50,114 nt of DNA from the NCBI GenBank assembly GCA_002401775.2, contig NVUB02000179.1:1-50114 (forward strand), given 5' to 3'. Positions 1 to 6,801 of the stretch are shown here, in pieces (position 1 is the first letter of the stretch; every line of letters starts with the position of its first letter). Source of the stretch: Ectothiorhodospiraceae bacterium. GTDB taxonomy: Bacteria; Pseudomonadota; Gammaproteobacteria; SZUA-152. The notes below the pieces were generated by a model that saw only the letters and a program-made list of their open reading frames with translations, did no database searches and was not told the origin of the DNA. The position numbers were made by a program, and so were the translations under genes.

Positions 1-281
1 CAAAAGGTCTACCTTTTCGGTTAACGGACTATCTGGAATTGGTTGACTGGACGGGTCGAATACTTCGAGATGATAAGCGAGGCGCTATACCTGAAAACAC
101 GCCACCGATACTTGGCCGATTAAACATAGAAACCAAACACTGGTTATACCTCACCAAAAACTTTGAAAGCCCCTTTAAAGGCCTTGTCGGCTCCGTCGAA
201 AAACTCAAACAAGTTTGCCATAAACTCGGCTATGAACGAACGCCAGGGATAAATGGCTGTAAGCAGTATCTTCCTACCTGA
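1..281 (+). CDS. Transposase, C-terminal part (cut by window edge)
   Basis: The reading frame is open from base 3 with no start inside the window, so only the last ~92 residues are present. The sequence reads GLPFRLTDYLELVDWTGR, then RDDKRG, HWL and a C-terminal LGYERTPGIN region. From memory this pattern is the C-terminus of the IS200-like/REP-associated tyrosine transposase group common in gammaproteobacteria. The catalytic HuH and Tyr motifs would lie upstream, outside the window. It is followed by AT-rich DNA and a short tandem repeat that could be the element's end. It may be an intact gene running in from the left or a remnant; the window cannot tell. Confidence 0.6.
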   Translation, partial: KGLPFRLTDYLELVDWTGRILRDDKRGAIPENTPPILGRLNIETKHWLYLTKNFESPFKGLVGSVEKLKQVCHKLGYERTPGINGCKQYLPT

Positions 282-558
282 CGAAAACTTAAACCTACGC
301 GAAATTTCCACTATCAGCCTATGCTGAGAGCCATGTTTGAGCATGATTCTTGATTTTGAGCTTTGTAGTACCGCACCACCCGAAATATTTACGATTCAGT
401 CAAATTTTCACCGGAAGAGAGCAGCGACATTAAAAAATAATTTCATATTCGTAATTTTCTTAATCTGGGTGTCCTTTTAACTCTTTTAACTCGCTCTTTT
501 AACTCGTCCTTTTAACTCGGGTGTCCTTTTAACTCTGGTTTGATTCTAAGAAAAAAAC
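282..558. other. Intergenic, no gene; holds a tandem repeat
   Basis: I see no coding sequence between the transposase stop and the MarR promoter. The right half holds the tandem repeat listed separately; the left half shows nothing I recognise. Confidence 0.5.
465..537. repeat. Imperfect tandem repeat of CTTTTAACTC units
   Basis: The unit CTTTTAACTC recurs five times with short spacers, twice preceded by GGGTGTCC. GGGTGTCC-type ends also occur at about 2975 and 4521. It lies just downstream of the transposase fragment and may be the boundary of that element. It is non-coding. Confidence 0.6.
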
Positions 559-587
559 TTGACAATACGTGCATATACACATACATT
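559..587 (+). promoter_or_regulatory. Sigma70-type promoter with MarR-like operator
   Basis: A perfect -35 TTGACA (559-564) is followed by a 17-base spacer and -10 TACATT (582-587). Between them lies the near-palindrome GTGCATATACAC (569-580). Its perfect version, GTGTATATACAC, recurs in front of the next gene. A repressor bound here would block RNA polymerase, so autoregulation by the MarR protein is the likely reading. Confidence 0.7.
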
Positions 588-618
588 AATTATCAATGGT
601 AAAAAAGAGCGTCGATAT

Positions 619-1065
619 ATGGCTAAAAAAAATGAAAAATATAAACAACTCACGGAATGCTCCTGCAATATGCTACGGAAACCTGCCCGTAAAGTTACGC
701 AGTTTTATGAAGGTGTTTTTCGTGAAGTTGGTATCAAGCCTACACAGTTTACAATTTTGGCAACTCTGGCGAATACCGGACCGGTTCAGTTAACACAACT
801 GGCTGACCAACTTTTTCTAGAGCGCACAGGTCTGACCCGGAATCTGAATGTGCTTGAGCGCAATGACTGGATAGAAATTCAACCTGGAGAAGAAGACTCA
901 AGACAACGTGTTGTATCCTTATCTGAAAAAGGATACGAGCAGCTTGATCGTGCAATCCCGTATTGGCAAAAAGCACAGAAAACCCTCGAAAAAAACATAG
1001 GGAAAGATACGATTGCAGATTTAAGAAAAATGCTTGATTATTTAACTAAGATTATAACCACGTAA
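619..1065 (+). CDS. MarR-family transcriptional regulator
   Basis: A 148-residue winged-helix regulator. The core IKPTQFTILATLA, then the recognition-helix region LERTGLTRNLNVLER, and the wing with EDSRQRVVSLSEKG are typical of MarR. I chose the ATG at 619 rather than the one at 559: 559 lies inside the -35 box of the promoter, and AAAGAGCG sits just before 619. The N-terminus carries two cysteines in CSCNMLRKPAR, a position where related MarR proteins often hold redox-sensing cysteines; a redox signal is only an inference. It probably represses itself and the two downstream reductase-type genes through the shared 12-bp palindrome. Confidence 0.88.
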   Translation: MAKKNEKYKQLTECSCNMLRKPARKVTQFYEGVFREVGIKPTQFTILATLANTGPVQLTQLADQLFLERTGLTRNLNVLERNDWIEIQPGEEDSRQRVVSLSEKGYEQLDRAIPYWQKAQKTLEKNIGKDTIADLRKMLDYLTKIITT

Positions 1066-1083
1066 TTTCTTTTAACTAAATAG

Positions 1084-1095
1084 GTGTATATACAC
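1084..1095. promoter_or_regulatory. Perfect 12-bp palindrome, probable MarR operator
   Basis: GTGTATATACAC is a perfect palindrome in the 62-base gap between marR and the NmrA-like gene. It differs by one base from the site inside the marR promoter (569-580). Two matching sites flanking a MarR gene point to binding by its product. No convincing -35 box was found here, so the downstream genes may also be read through from the marR promoter. Confidence 0.65.
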
Positions 1096-1127
1096 TTACT
1101 TGAACTCAACTAAAAAGGATAACACCA

Positions 1128-2069
1128 ATGACTAAACCAACCATCCTAATTTCTGGTGCAACCGGAAAAACTGGCTTTTATGCGGCTAAATCCCTACTTG
1201 ATAAAGGCTACAACGTGAAGGCAATGGCCCGTAAAACCTCGGATAAGACCGATGAGCTAAAAGCGCTTGGCGCAGAAATAATGCTTGCCGATTTTCTTGA
1301 TTTAGCATCATTGGAAAAAGCGATGAAAGCGGCAACCCGAGCATATTTTGTTTATCCACCAGCAGATGGGTTGCTTGAAAGTACCGCCAATTTTATTGTG
1401 GCCGCCAAAACGAATGGTCTTGAGTCTGTGGTGAATATGTCGCAAATATCCGTGCGCAAATACCACCCTAGCCCTCTAACGTCTCAACATTGGTTAGCGG
1501 AAGAAATGCTCAATTTAAGCGGCATGAATGTTACCCATGTATGCCCGAGCTTTTTTGCTGACATGCTTTATTTGATGAATGGCGGTAATATTTTGCAACA
1601 AGGAAAAATGTACCTACCCCATGGTGATGCATATCATGCGCCGATTGCCGCTGAGGATATTGGCATGTGCGTTGCTGCGATCTTGGAAAACCCTAAAAAA
1701 TATAACGGACAGCGTCTTGTTTTAACGGGGCCAGTGCGACTATCGCAAAAAGACATCGCGGCAGTCGCATCCAAGATTCTATGCATGCCTATTGAATATA
1801 TTTCGATAACCACCGATCAATGGGCTGATGCGATGAACCAATCAGGTTTGATGAGTAAATTTTTAATCAAGCATTTGATAGAAGTTGGAAAAGATTATCA
1901 AGAAGGTGTATTTGATAAGGTCACAACCACGGTCGAGAGTTTGACTGGGCAAAAAGCAATGAGCATGAAAACATTCATCGAAAGCAACAAATTATTTTTC
2001 ACACCGCAATTTTTACAAGCCATGTCCCAAAAACTAAGCGCAGAAACAGCAAAAACCAAAGTGGCATAA
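1128..2069 (+). CDS. NmrA-like NAD(P)-binding protein
   Basis: A 313-residue atypical short-chain dehydrogenase/reductase of the NmrA/HSCARG type. The N-terminal Rossmann motif is GATGKTG (about residues 9-15). It is followed by KAMARKTSDK, a basic patch that normally favours NADP, and an AEIMLADFLDLASLEKAM segment typical of the family. The usual Tyr-Lys catalytic pair of classical SDRs is not evident, so it may be a redox sensor or a quinone/aldehyde reductase. The start has an AAAGGAT ribosome site 9 bases upstream. It lies between a MarR regulator and a classical SDR with only 25 bases to the latter, so it is probably co-transcribed with it and controlled by the MarR protein. The substrate is unknown. 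Confidence 0.85.
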   Translation: MTKPTILISGATGKTGFYAAKSLLDKGYNVKAMARKTSDKTDELKALGAEIMLADFLDLASLEKAMKAATRAYFVYPPADGLLESTANFIVAAKTNGLESVVNMSQISVRKYHPSPLTSQHWLAEEMLNLSGMNVTHVCPSFFADMLYLMNGGNILQQGKMYLPHGDAYHAPIAAEDIGMCVAAILENPKKYNGQRLVLTGPVRLSQKDIAAVASKILCMPIEYISITTDQWADAMNQSGLMSKFLIKHLIEVGKDYQEGVFDKVTTTVESLTGQKAMSMKTFIESNKLFFTPQFLQAMSQKLSAETAKTKVA

Positions 2070-2094
2070 TAGCGGGTTATTAAGGAGAAATTTT

Positions 2095-2904
2095 ATGAAT
2101 AAATTTGTTGATCAATATGGGCCTTGGTGTGTTGTAACAGGTGCCTCATCTGGCATGGGAAGTTGTTACGCTAAAGAATTCGCAAGTAAAGGTCTTAACC
2201 TTGTAATCGTGGCACGAAGAGAAAATCAATTAAAGGCTCTAGCTAGTTCCATTACGTCGGTAAACACAGGTATAGAAGTTAAAATTATTATCGCGGATTT
2301 AACAACGACAGAAGGAATTACCAAGTTAAAGAAAGACACTGACAAGCTAGATATTGGCCTTCTGGTTAATAATGCGGGACGAGAGGATTCTGGAAGATTT
2401 CTTGATATCTCACTTGAAGACGCAATTAAAACATTGGAGCTTAATTGTTTTACACCACTTCAATTAACGTATCATTATGCTCAAAAGATGAAGCTACGCG
2501 GTAAAGGCGGCATTATCTTCATGTCATCTCTTGTCGCGTATCAAGGAATCCCATTTGTAGCAAGCTATGCCGGAACAAAGGCCTATAATTTGATTTTTAG
2601 CGAAAGTTTAGCCGATGAACTAAAAGAACATAATATTGATGTCCTTGTTTCAACCCCCGGATTCACCGCAACGGAACTTGCCAAAGATTGGAGCTTTTCA
2701 GATGTTCCTATTAGTCCCCTTGCGCCATTATTTGTTGTCAGGAAAACAGTCGCAGCTTTAGGACGAAAAAGAGTTATTGTACCTGGAGGAATGAATAAAT
2801 TTCTCTATTTTAGTTCAAAATATTTGCAGTCAAGGCGGTTAAATACATTTCTATTCGGCTTAGTTTTTAAAAGGGTTTTAAAAACTAAGATTCAGCCCCT
2901 TTAA
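2095..2904 (+). CDS. Short-chain dehydrogenase/reductase (SDR)
   Basis: A 269-residue classical SDR. It has the cofactor motif TGASSGMG (about residues 16-23), the NNAG motif, a Ser in MSSLVAYQ, and a catalytic YxxxK as YAGTK in SYAGTKAYN. A strong AAGGAG site lies 8 bases before ATG. It is the last gene of the marR-nmrA-sdr cluster, 25 bases after the NmrA-like gene. The reaction is NAD(P)-dependent alcohol/ketone oxidoreduction; the substrate cannot be read from the sequence. The C-terminus is rather basic and hydrophobic (KFLYFSSKYLQSRRLNTFLFGLVFKRVL region), which may associate with the membrane. Confidence 0.88.
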   Translation: MNKFVDQYGPWCVVTGASSGMGSCYAKEFASKGLNLVIVARRENQLKALASSITSVNTGIEVKIIIADLTTTEGITKLKKDTDKLDIGLLVNNAGREDSGRFLDISLEDAIKTLELNCFTPLQLTYHYAQKMKLRGKGGIIFMSSLVAYQGIPFVASYAGTKAYNLIFSESLADELKEHNIDVLVSTPGFTATELAKDWSFSDVPISPLAPLFVVRKTVAALGRKRVIVPGGMNKFLYFSSKYLQSRRLNTFLFGLVFKRVLKTKIQPL

Positions 2905-2959
2905 ATGTAGTACTCAGACATAAAATAAACTGAATACCCATACATTACTATCTCATTTT

Positions 2960-3195
2960 ACCGCGCTAAACCGGACACCCAGCACTGGTTGCTGACCACC
3001 TTTGAAAGGTCTGACATTAGCGGGCGGTTTTGAAATCTGCACCTACGGTGGTTGTTGATATTTCAATGGCGGTTGTGGGTTGGGCGGATTGAAGCCCGAG
3101 CTTGCGATGGTTAATGGTCAACCTTAGGGTTCGGAGCATTCACCGGCTGAGTGAGTCTTCCCATTTTCCCACAAAAAAAGGCCCTGTCGAGACAG
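2960..3195. repeat. Compound repeat, copy 1 (second copy at 7023-7198)
   Basis: This stretch matches 7023-7198 along most of its length, with a ~60-base insertion in the middle. Both copies open with a conserved short reading frame containing AKPDTQHWLLTTFE and end in GGCCCTGTCGAGACAG. In this copy the right arm of the terminal hairpin is lost and replaced by an AATCAATGG repeat. The peptide recalls the HWLYLTKNFE part of the transposase at the window start, so it may be a transposase remnant. Confidence 0.7.
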
Positions 3196-3196
3196 T

Positions 3197-3261
3197 AAAT
3201 CAATGGCAAATCAATGGCAAATCAATGGGGTCCAAATCAATGGGGTCAGACTCGATTGATT
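3197..3261. repeat. AATCAATGG(GGTC) tandem repeat, transposase-associated
   Basis: Four direct copies of AAATCAATGG occur, the last two extended to AATCAATGGGGTC, followed by GACTCGATTGATT. AATCAATGGGGTCAGA-type strings are, from memory, frequent beside REP-associated transposases in gammaproteobacteria. The repeat forms the new 3' end of the neighbouring small gene. Confidence 0.6.
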
Positions 3262-3438
3262 ATTGGGTTTTGAAAATTGGATTCTAGTTAGTTTGTCTAC
3301 TTTGACTATCCCCTCATTTTCTAATGATAGGACCCGGAATCGTATTTTCTGACCTCTATCCCATATTTCTGCCTTGCACTCCAAAGGCTTAAAGGAAGAC
3401 TCTAAAATTCTGATTGCTTCCTCAGCATTAATAGTCAT
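3211..3438 (-). CDS. Small hypothetical protein, probable integron cassette gene (3' end replaced)
   Basis: A 75-residue ORF of unknown function. A perfect AGGAGG site lies 6 bases before ATG, and the ATG comes right after an attC-like site, the usual arrangement of a gene cassette. Residues 1 to about 58 look like a compact alpha/beta protein (MTINAEEAIRILESSFKPLE, then EIWDRGQKIRFRVLS). The last residues, SLTPLIWTPLICH, are encoded by the AATCAATGGGGTC repeat, so the original 3' end and its own attC have been lost to the repeat. Expression is plausible, function unknown. Confidence 0.6.
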   Translation of the reverse strand: MTINAEEAIRILESSFKPLECKAEIWDRGQKIRFRVLSLENEGIVKVDKLTRIQFSKPNNQSSLTPLIWTPLICH

Positions 3439-3450
3439 AAATTACCTCCT

Positions 3451-3510
3451 GTAACGGACCACTAACCGGCACGCGTTTTTTTCGCGTCCGAGTTTAGTGA
3501 ATGGTTAGCC
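3451..3510 (-). other. attC-like recombination site
   Basis: Read on the minus strand, the site opens with GCTAACCATTCACTAAA directly after the response-regulator stop. It continues with a GC-rich arm, a run of A as loop, then CGCGTGCCGGTTAGTGG and GTTAC. CACTAAACTCGG pairs with CCGGTTAGTG, and the arms GACGCG and CGCGT pair around the A-rich loop. R and L boxes, ~60-bp length and position right after a stop codon all fit attC. The outer boxes are degenerate, and no integrase gene is in the window. Confidence 0.65.
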
Positions 3511-3511
3511 C

Positions 3512-4249
3512 TTATTCGTCTTCGGACCTGAAAACCTTCGTGGTATATTTCTCTAATTCACCATCTTCGGCATTAGCTTTTTCTAGATATTCATCTTCAT
3601 CTAAAAAAGTCTCAACAATACAACTCCTGTTTCCTCTGTAAAGATCACACACCGTTGGGCGATCAGCATCACGATTCAAAAACTCAGTCATTAAGTATTT
3701 ATTGACATTAAAATCATGTGATATCTTATTTGGAATATTTTTGTGTGCAATGACCTCGCGCTCGTTAGGGCCATCTAACCTCATTTTTACTAGCCCATGA
3801 TTTTTTAATTTTCTAAGCTCTTTTGCATGCTGATGATCCACTGGCAATTCCTCATTTATAACAAAACCACTATTTTCAAATGTTAATCTGTGTAACTTTA
3901 CAATGAACTCTTTTATTTTTTTAAAAAGCACAGAAGGGGCGCACGGTTTTTCAAAAAAGCCGTCCATACCGACTTCAAGGCACTGGCTTTTATATTCAGA
4001 GTTTGCCGAAAGCGCCATTATTGGAAAATAACTCACTTTCTCCCAAATAATCCGTGCTGCTTCAATGCCATTCATTTCTGGCATTTCAACATCCATCAGA
4101 CAAAAGTCATATTTTCCCTTATTTAGTTCAGCATACTCCACCGCTTCTATGCCATTCGAGGCCACATCAAAATCATACCCCCATCGCTCCATTATCCTTT
4201 CATGGAGCGCTTGATTAATAGGGTTATCTTCTGCAATTAATACGTTCAT
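3512..4249 (-). CDS. Response regulator receiver protein with unknown C-terminal domain
   Basis: A 245-residue protein. Residues 1-115 form a CheY-like receiver: acidic pair E7/D8, phospho-acceptor D53 in LMDVEMPEMNG, Ser81 in ALSAN and K101 in FEKP. The remaining ~130 residues have no helix-turn-helix or output domain I recognise; they contain HGLVKMRLDGPNERE and a very acidic C-terminus. A TAG lies in frame 13 codons upstream, so ATG at 4249 with AGGG before it is the likely start. It is AT-rich, has no kinase next to it, and is followed within two bases by an attC-like site, so it is probably carried as an integron cassette. Confidence 0.8.
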   Translation of the reverse strand: MNVLIAEDNPINQALHERIMERWGYDFDVASNGIEAVEYAELNKGKYDFCLMDVEMPEMNGIEAARIIWEKVSYFPIMALSANSEYKSQCLEVGMDGFFEKPCAPSVLFKKIKEFIVKLHRLTFENSGFVINEELPVDHQHAKELRKLKNHGLVKMRLDGPNEREVIAHKNIPNKISHDFNVNKYLMTEFLNRDADRPTVCDLYRGNRSCIVETFLDEDEYLEKANAEDGELEKYTTKVFRSEDE

Positions 4250-4559
4250 ATCGCCATCCCTGCTCAGTTTGAATCGACTATTGCGCTATTTCTGTATTAG
4301 ATAGACACCTGCCTTTTACCTTCTTAGGCGGGCTTCTGTCTACGTCAATTTGATATACCTATAAAAATACCACACATTTCACTGGCCGTATAAGTGATGG
4401 CTTGTTTCCTCTCAATAAGGCTCATTATCCTAACAGGGTCGTCATGCAAAGAAATAAAAACAAACCCGACAAAGCTCACGCCAACCATATGATTCAACTG
4501 TAATTTATGGGTTTGCTAAGGTGGGTGTCCATGTTAAGCTTTGTAAGCTTTTTAAAGTT
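4250..4559. other. Intergenic, no gene recognised
   Basis: This is the leader of the response-regulator cassette plus unassigned DNA. A TTGACG-like box occurs on the minus strand near 4350 but no good -10 accompanies it. I do not see the conserved domain V of a group II intron here, so any intron beginning at 4690 is truncated. Confidence 0.4.
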
Positions 4560-4690
4560 TTTTTAAACTGAAAAGTCTGAAACGATTCACTAATTCCGCC
4601 GCAGATGCAACATTCGATACTAGTGGTTGGTTAGACCTTCTAAGCAAGGACTTTCACCTTGCAAGATGCACCAAGCTTCGCTTGGCGCAC
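4560..4690 (-). ncRNA. Probable 5' fragment of a group IIC intron
   Basis: On the minus strand the sequence starts GTGCGCC and continues with a GCTTGGTGCATC segment. It then has the hairpin TTGCAAGGTGAAAGTCCTTG and AACCAACCACTAGTATCG. GTGYG at the 5' end and GGTGAAAGTCC in domain I are hallmarks of bacterial group II introns. It abuts CGTTA, the end of an attC-like site, and group IIC-attC introns are known to target such sites. No reverse transcriptase frame and no domain V follow, so this is a truncated copy whose inner end is uncertain. Confidence 0.6.
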
Positions 4691-4743
4691 TAACGTTTGC
4701 ATCACCGCCACTTATGACTGTCCGCGTACATGCTCTGGTTAGC
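4691..4743 (-). other. attC-like site interrupted at its end by the intron fragment
   Basis: On the minus strand, AGCTAACC overlaps the antitoxin stop codon and begins the site. Inner arms GCATGTACGC and GCGGTGATGC can pair, and the site ends in CAAACGTTA, where the intron-like sequence begins. Box spacing (~53 bases) fits attC, and the strand matches the cassette orientation. Confidence 0.5.
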
Positions 4744-4966
4744 TGTATTTTCTCTCTCTACCTTCTCTAACAACATCTACAATTTCAGATGAGCTCATAC
4801 CAAGATCAACACCTTTAATATCTAGCGGTGACGCCTTAGACTCTGCTGGCTTTATATAGAATGACTCCCCGTCTCTTTTTTTAATGCAAACAATACCTTC
4901 TCTTTTGGCTTCATCTAATATAGAAGCAAAGTGTTGCCGTGCTTCAGTAAAACTATATTCTCTCAT
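4739..4966 (-). CDS. Phd/YefM-like antitoxin
   Basis: A 75-residue protein. The N-terminus MREYSFTEARQHFASILDEA has the classic Phd/YefM DNA-binding and dimerisation fold, and the C-terminal half (SPLDIKGVDLGMSSSEIVDVVREGRERKY) is the toxin-binding tail. It starts at the last base of the toxin stop codon (TAATG), so the two are translationally coupled. It should neutralise the PIN toxin and repress the shared promoter. The order is unusual, with the antitoxin second. The stop codon lies inside an attC-like site, making the pair look like one cassette. Confidence 0.83.
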   Translation of the reverse strand: MREYSFTEARQHFASILDEAKREGIVCIKKRDGESFYIKPAESKASPLDIKGVDLGMSSSEIVDVVREGRERKYS

Positions 4967-5361
4967 TAAGTGACCTCCAGTAAATGAACACCCAATTTCT
5001 TAGCGGCTACTTTCAGTCCACCGTCTAAAGTAAGCAGGGATGTGCTTGTTTGCTGAGCGCATTGAATAAGATATGCGTCATAGGCGTATATATTTAGTGC
5101 GTGGGATATTTCTAGCGTTTGTTCAAGTGGTACGTCAATAAATTTAATGGGAATTCCACGATAGGCAATAAGTGCTTTTTGAGACTGTTCTATTTCTAAT
5201 TTTTTCCTTTTGAACATTGCAGAAAATGCATTACCAATTTCCCAATGCACAGACATGGGCGCACAAAGCGCGGAACCTGTTGTTATCTCGATAATTTTTC
5301 GTTTCGAAACTTCATTGCCAATAACAGCAATCAGTGCTGAAGTATCTATTGTGATATTCAT
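4966..5361 (-). CDS. PIN-domain (VapC-like) toxin
   Basis: A 131-residue PIN-domain ribonuclease. The four acidic residues expected for Mg-dependent RNA cleavage are visible: D6 in TIDTSAL, E41 in VHWEIGN, D95 in IYAYDAYL and D113 in LLTLDGG. Length is normal for VapC. ATG at 5361 has AAGGTG upstream. The gene is transcribed first and overlaps the antitoxin by one base. It is transcribed from a promoter overlapped by the palindrome TTGTACATATGTACAA. The family cleaves tRNA or rRNA; the target here is unknown. Confidence 0.87.
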   Translation of the reverse strand: MNITIDTSALIAVIGNEVSKRKIIEITTGSALCAPMSVHWEIGNAFSAMFKRKKLEIEQSQKALIAYRGIPIKFIDVPLEQTLEISHALNIYAYDAYLIQCAQQTSTSLLTLDGGLKVAAKKLGVHLLEVT

Positions 5362-5375
5362 TTAAAGCACCTTAC

Positions 5376-5420
5376 TTGTACATATGTACAAAGTATAGCG
5401 AGGGCATGCTATTTTGTACA
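5376..5420 (-). promoter_or_regulatory. Toxin-antitoxin promoter with 16-bp palindromic operator
   Basis: On the minus strand, -35-like TGTACA (5415-5420) is followed by a 17-base spacer and -10 TATACT (5392-5397). Directly downstream is the perfect palindrome TTGTACATATGTACAA (5376-5391), covering the expected transcription start. The -35 box repeats the TGTACA half-site, so cooperative binding of the toxin-antitoxin complex is plausible. Confidence 0.65.
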
Positions 5421-5712
5421 GTTAAATAGCCAGAATGGCCCAATAGGGTAATATACAGAATCTGCCTATTTATGAATAAACAAGGGGTTAAAGCACCTGT
5501 AGCCCGCTGGCATGTGGCCCGATGCCAGCACTAGGAAAATTCCCTGATAGGTGTTTATCGCTATGCCGCCCGGTGAGGTGTGAAATTATCTCAAAAATGG
5601 ACTGAAAATCGAAGACTGGAAGGCGGGTAATATTTCCAGGCAGTGGATGCTATACAGAAATTCTTTGATGTACCTGAGGCACCATGGCTTGCAATAGCTG
5701 CTGTAAGTGCCG
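5421..5712. other. Intergenic, no intact gene
   Basis: No complete gene is seen. On the plus strand from about 5640 a short hydrophobic frame (FDVPEAPWLAIAAVSAVIIF) runs to a TGA at about 5742. It resembles the C-terminal end of a membrane protein, but it has a stop just upstream and cannot be assigned. Confidence 0.3.
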
Positions 5713-6184
5713 TTATAATTTTTGAATTTCTACTTCAGTGAGCTGGGTATACTTCTGAATTTCCTCTACTGATTTTTTATCTTTTTTCATGGCTTTGGCT
5801 ATTTCTATGGTTTTATTTTTTTCTCCTTTTTCCAGCCCACTTTCTTCACCTTTTCTAAAGCTCTTCTTCTCTCCTATTTCAACGCCCTCTACTTTCCCTT
5901 TTTTCAAACCCCGCTTTTCCCCTCGTTCCTCTCCCTCTTTTTTTGCCTTTCCTTAACCCCCGCCTTTCTCCTTTTACTTCTGCCATTTGAACAGCTTCTT
6001 TGCGTATTTTCTGTTCTTCTGCTCTGATGTTTTGGATGATTTCATAAGCAGGCATCCATTTCATGCTGGCTTCCAGTTTTGCGAACAGCCCGATGCTCTC
6101 AAAGCTGAGGTAGGATTCGGGGGAGATGATGAGGTGGTCGATAGCTCGTACGTTGATGATTCGGCCTACTCGGCATGCCCCTAA
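5713..6184 (-). pseudogene. Rpn/PD-(D/E)XK nuclease-family transposase remnant, frameshifted
   Basis: Two overlapping frames together give the C-terminal part of an Rpn-type protein. The upstream frame reads GRIINVRAIDHLIISPESY, then MKWMPAYEIIQNIRAEE. The second reads GEKNKTIEIAKAMKKDKKSVEEIQKYTQLTEVEIQKL, the typical charged, repetitive tail. They join if one base is restored at a run of seven A (plus strand T run 5938-5944). The nuclease core is missing because only ~100 bases separate this from the next gene, so the locus is decayed whatever the status of the frameshift. The family promotes recA-independent recombination in E. coli (established for RpnA). Confidence 0.65.
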
Positions 6185-6286
6185 ATGACAATAGTTATTA
6201 GAATTATTGGTTAGTTGGGTGGTGATGGGTAAAGCGAGTGCAAAAGCCCACCAATTTCAGCCATTTTCTACATAAAATATAACTTT

Positions 6287-6505
6287 TTACGATGCCCATT
6301 TCATTCTGAGCTTACGATTATTCATGGCGCAGTCACGTAAATATAGATTAATGAGTGTTTGGTAGGGTATACCAGTCTCTTCCGCTAGTAACTTGAAATA
6401 ATCAACGGAGTCGCAGTCAAGGCGCATTGTAATGGGTTGTTTCAGGTATTTTATGTAAGGGTTTTTTTTCCCTTTCATTTTTGAAAAATCATAGTGAGCT
6501 TTCAT
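6287..6505 (-). CDS. brnA: BrnA-like antitoxin
   Basis: A 72-residue ribbon-helix-helix antitoxin. The sequence PITMRLDCDSVDYFKLLAEETGIPYQTLINLYLRDC is the BrnA/CopG-type beta-helix-helix. I chose ATG at 6505 because it overlaps the toxin stop as ATGA, with GGAGCGAAAG upstream; a start at 6520 inside the toxin gene is also possible. It should bind BrnT and repress the operon. The order toxin then antitoxin is normal for brnTA. Confidence 0.85.
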   Translation of the reverse strand: MKAHYDFSKMKGKKNPYIKYLKQPITMRLDCDSVDYFKLLAEETGIPYQTLINLYLRDCAMNNRKLRMKWAS

Positions 6506-6795
6506 TTTCTTTCGCTCCAATAATATTGCTCTTCATCTTTATCTGCTTTTCTTGCCGATATAATTCTGATTACTGTTTCGCTCTTTCTGTAGCAGTGGCA
6601 AACAACAAGTGTTTTTAAACTAAAACTGGAGCCAAGCAGTATGAAGCGATCTTCTTCCTCTGAATGCTCAGGATCAAAAAATTGAACCGCATTTTCATCA
6701 AAGAAGACAGTGCGTGCCTCGTCGAATGTGACTCCGTATTTTTTATTATTAGAGGTATCCTTTTTCGTATCCCATTCGAATTCTAATTGCTTCAT
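6502..6795 (-). CDS. brnT: BrnT-like toxin
   Basis: A 97-residue protein of the BrnT (DUF497) family. Conserved parts are FEWDTKKDTSNNKKYGVTFDEARTVFFD, the acidic DPEHSEEEDRFILLG and C-terminal IRIISARKADKDEEQYY. BrnT has a RelE-like RNase fold and is bicistronic with brnA. The start codon lies only six bases from the -10 box, so the mRNA may be leaderless. No Shine-Dalgarno sequence is seen before the ATG, which fits that reading. It is AT-rich and lies in the accessory island. Confidence 0.87.
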   Translation of the reverse strand: MKQLEFEWDTKKDTSNNKKYGVTFDEARTVFFDENAVQFFDPEHSEEEDRFILLGSSFSLKTLVVCHCYRKSETVIRIISARKADKDEEQYYWSERK

Positions 6796-6801
6796 ATGTA
6801 C

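Noticed and set aside
3231-3261. Reading AATCAATGGGGTC copies as a riboswitch or sRNA
   Set aside because: No conserved fold; it is a direct repeat that resembles known transposase-flanking sequence.
5640-5742. Plus-strand hydrophobic frame FDVPEAPWLAIAAVSAVIIF, like a membrane-protein C-terminus
   Set aside because: A stop precedes it closely and no upstream part of a transporter can be found; too short to name.
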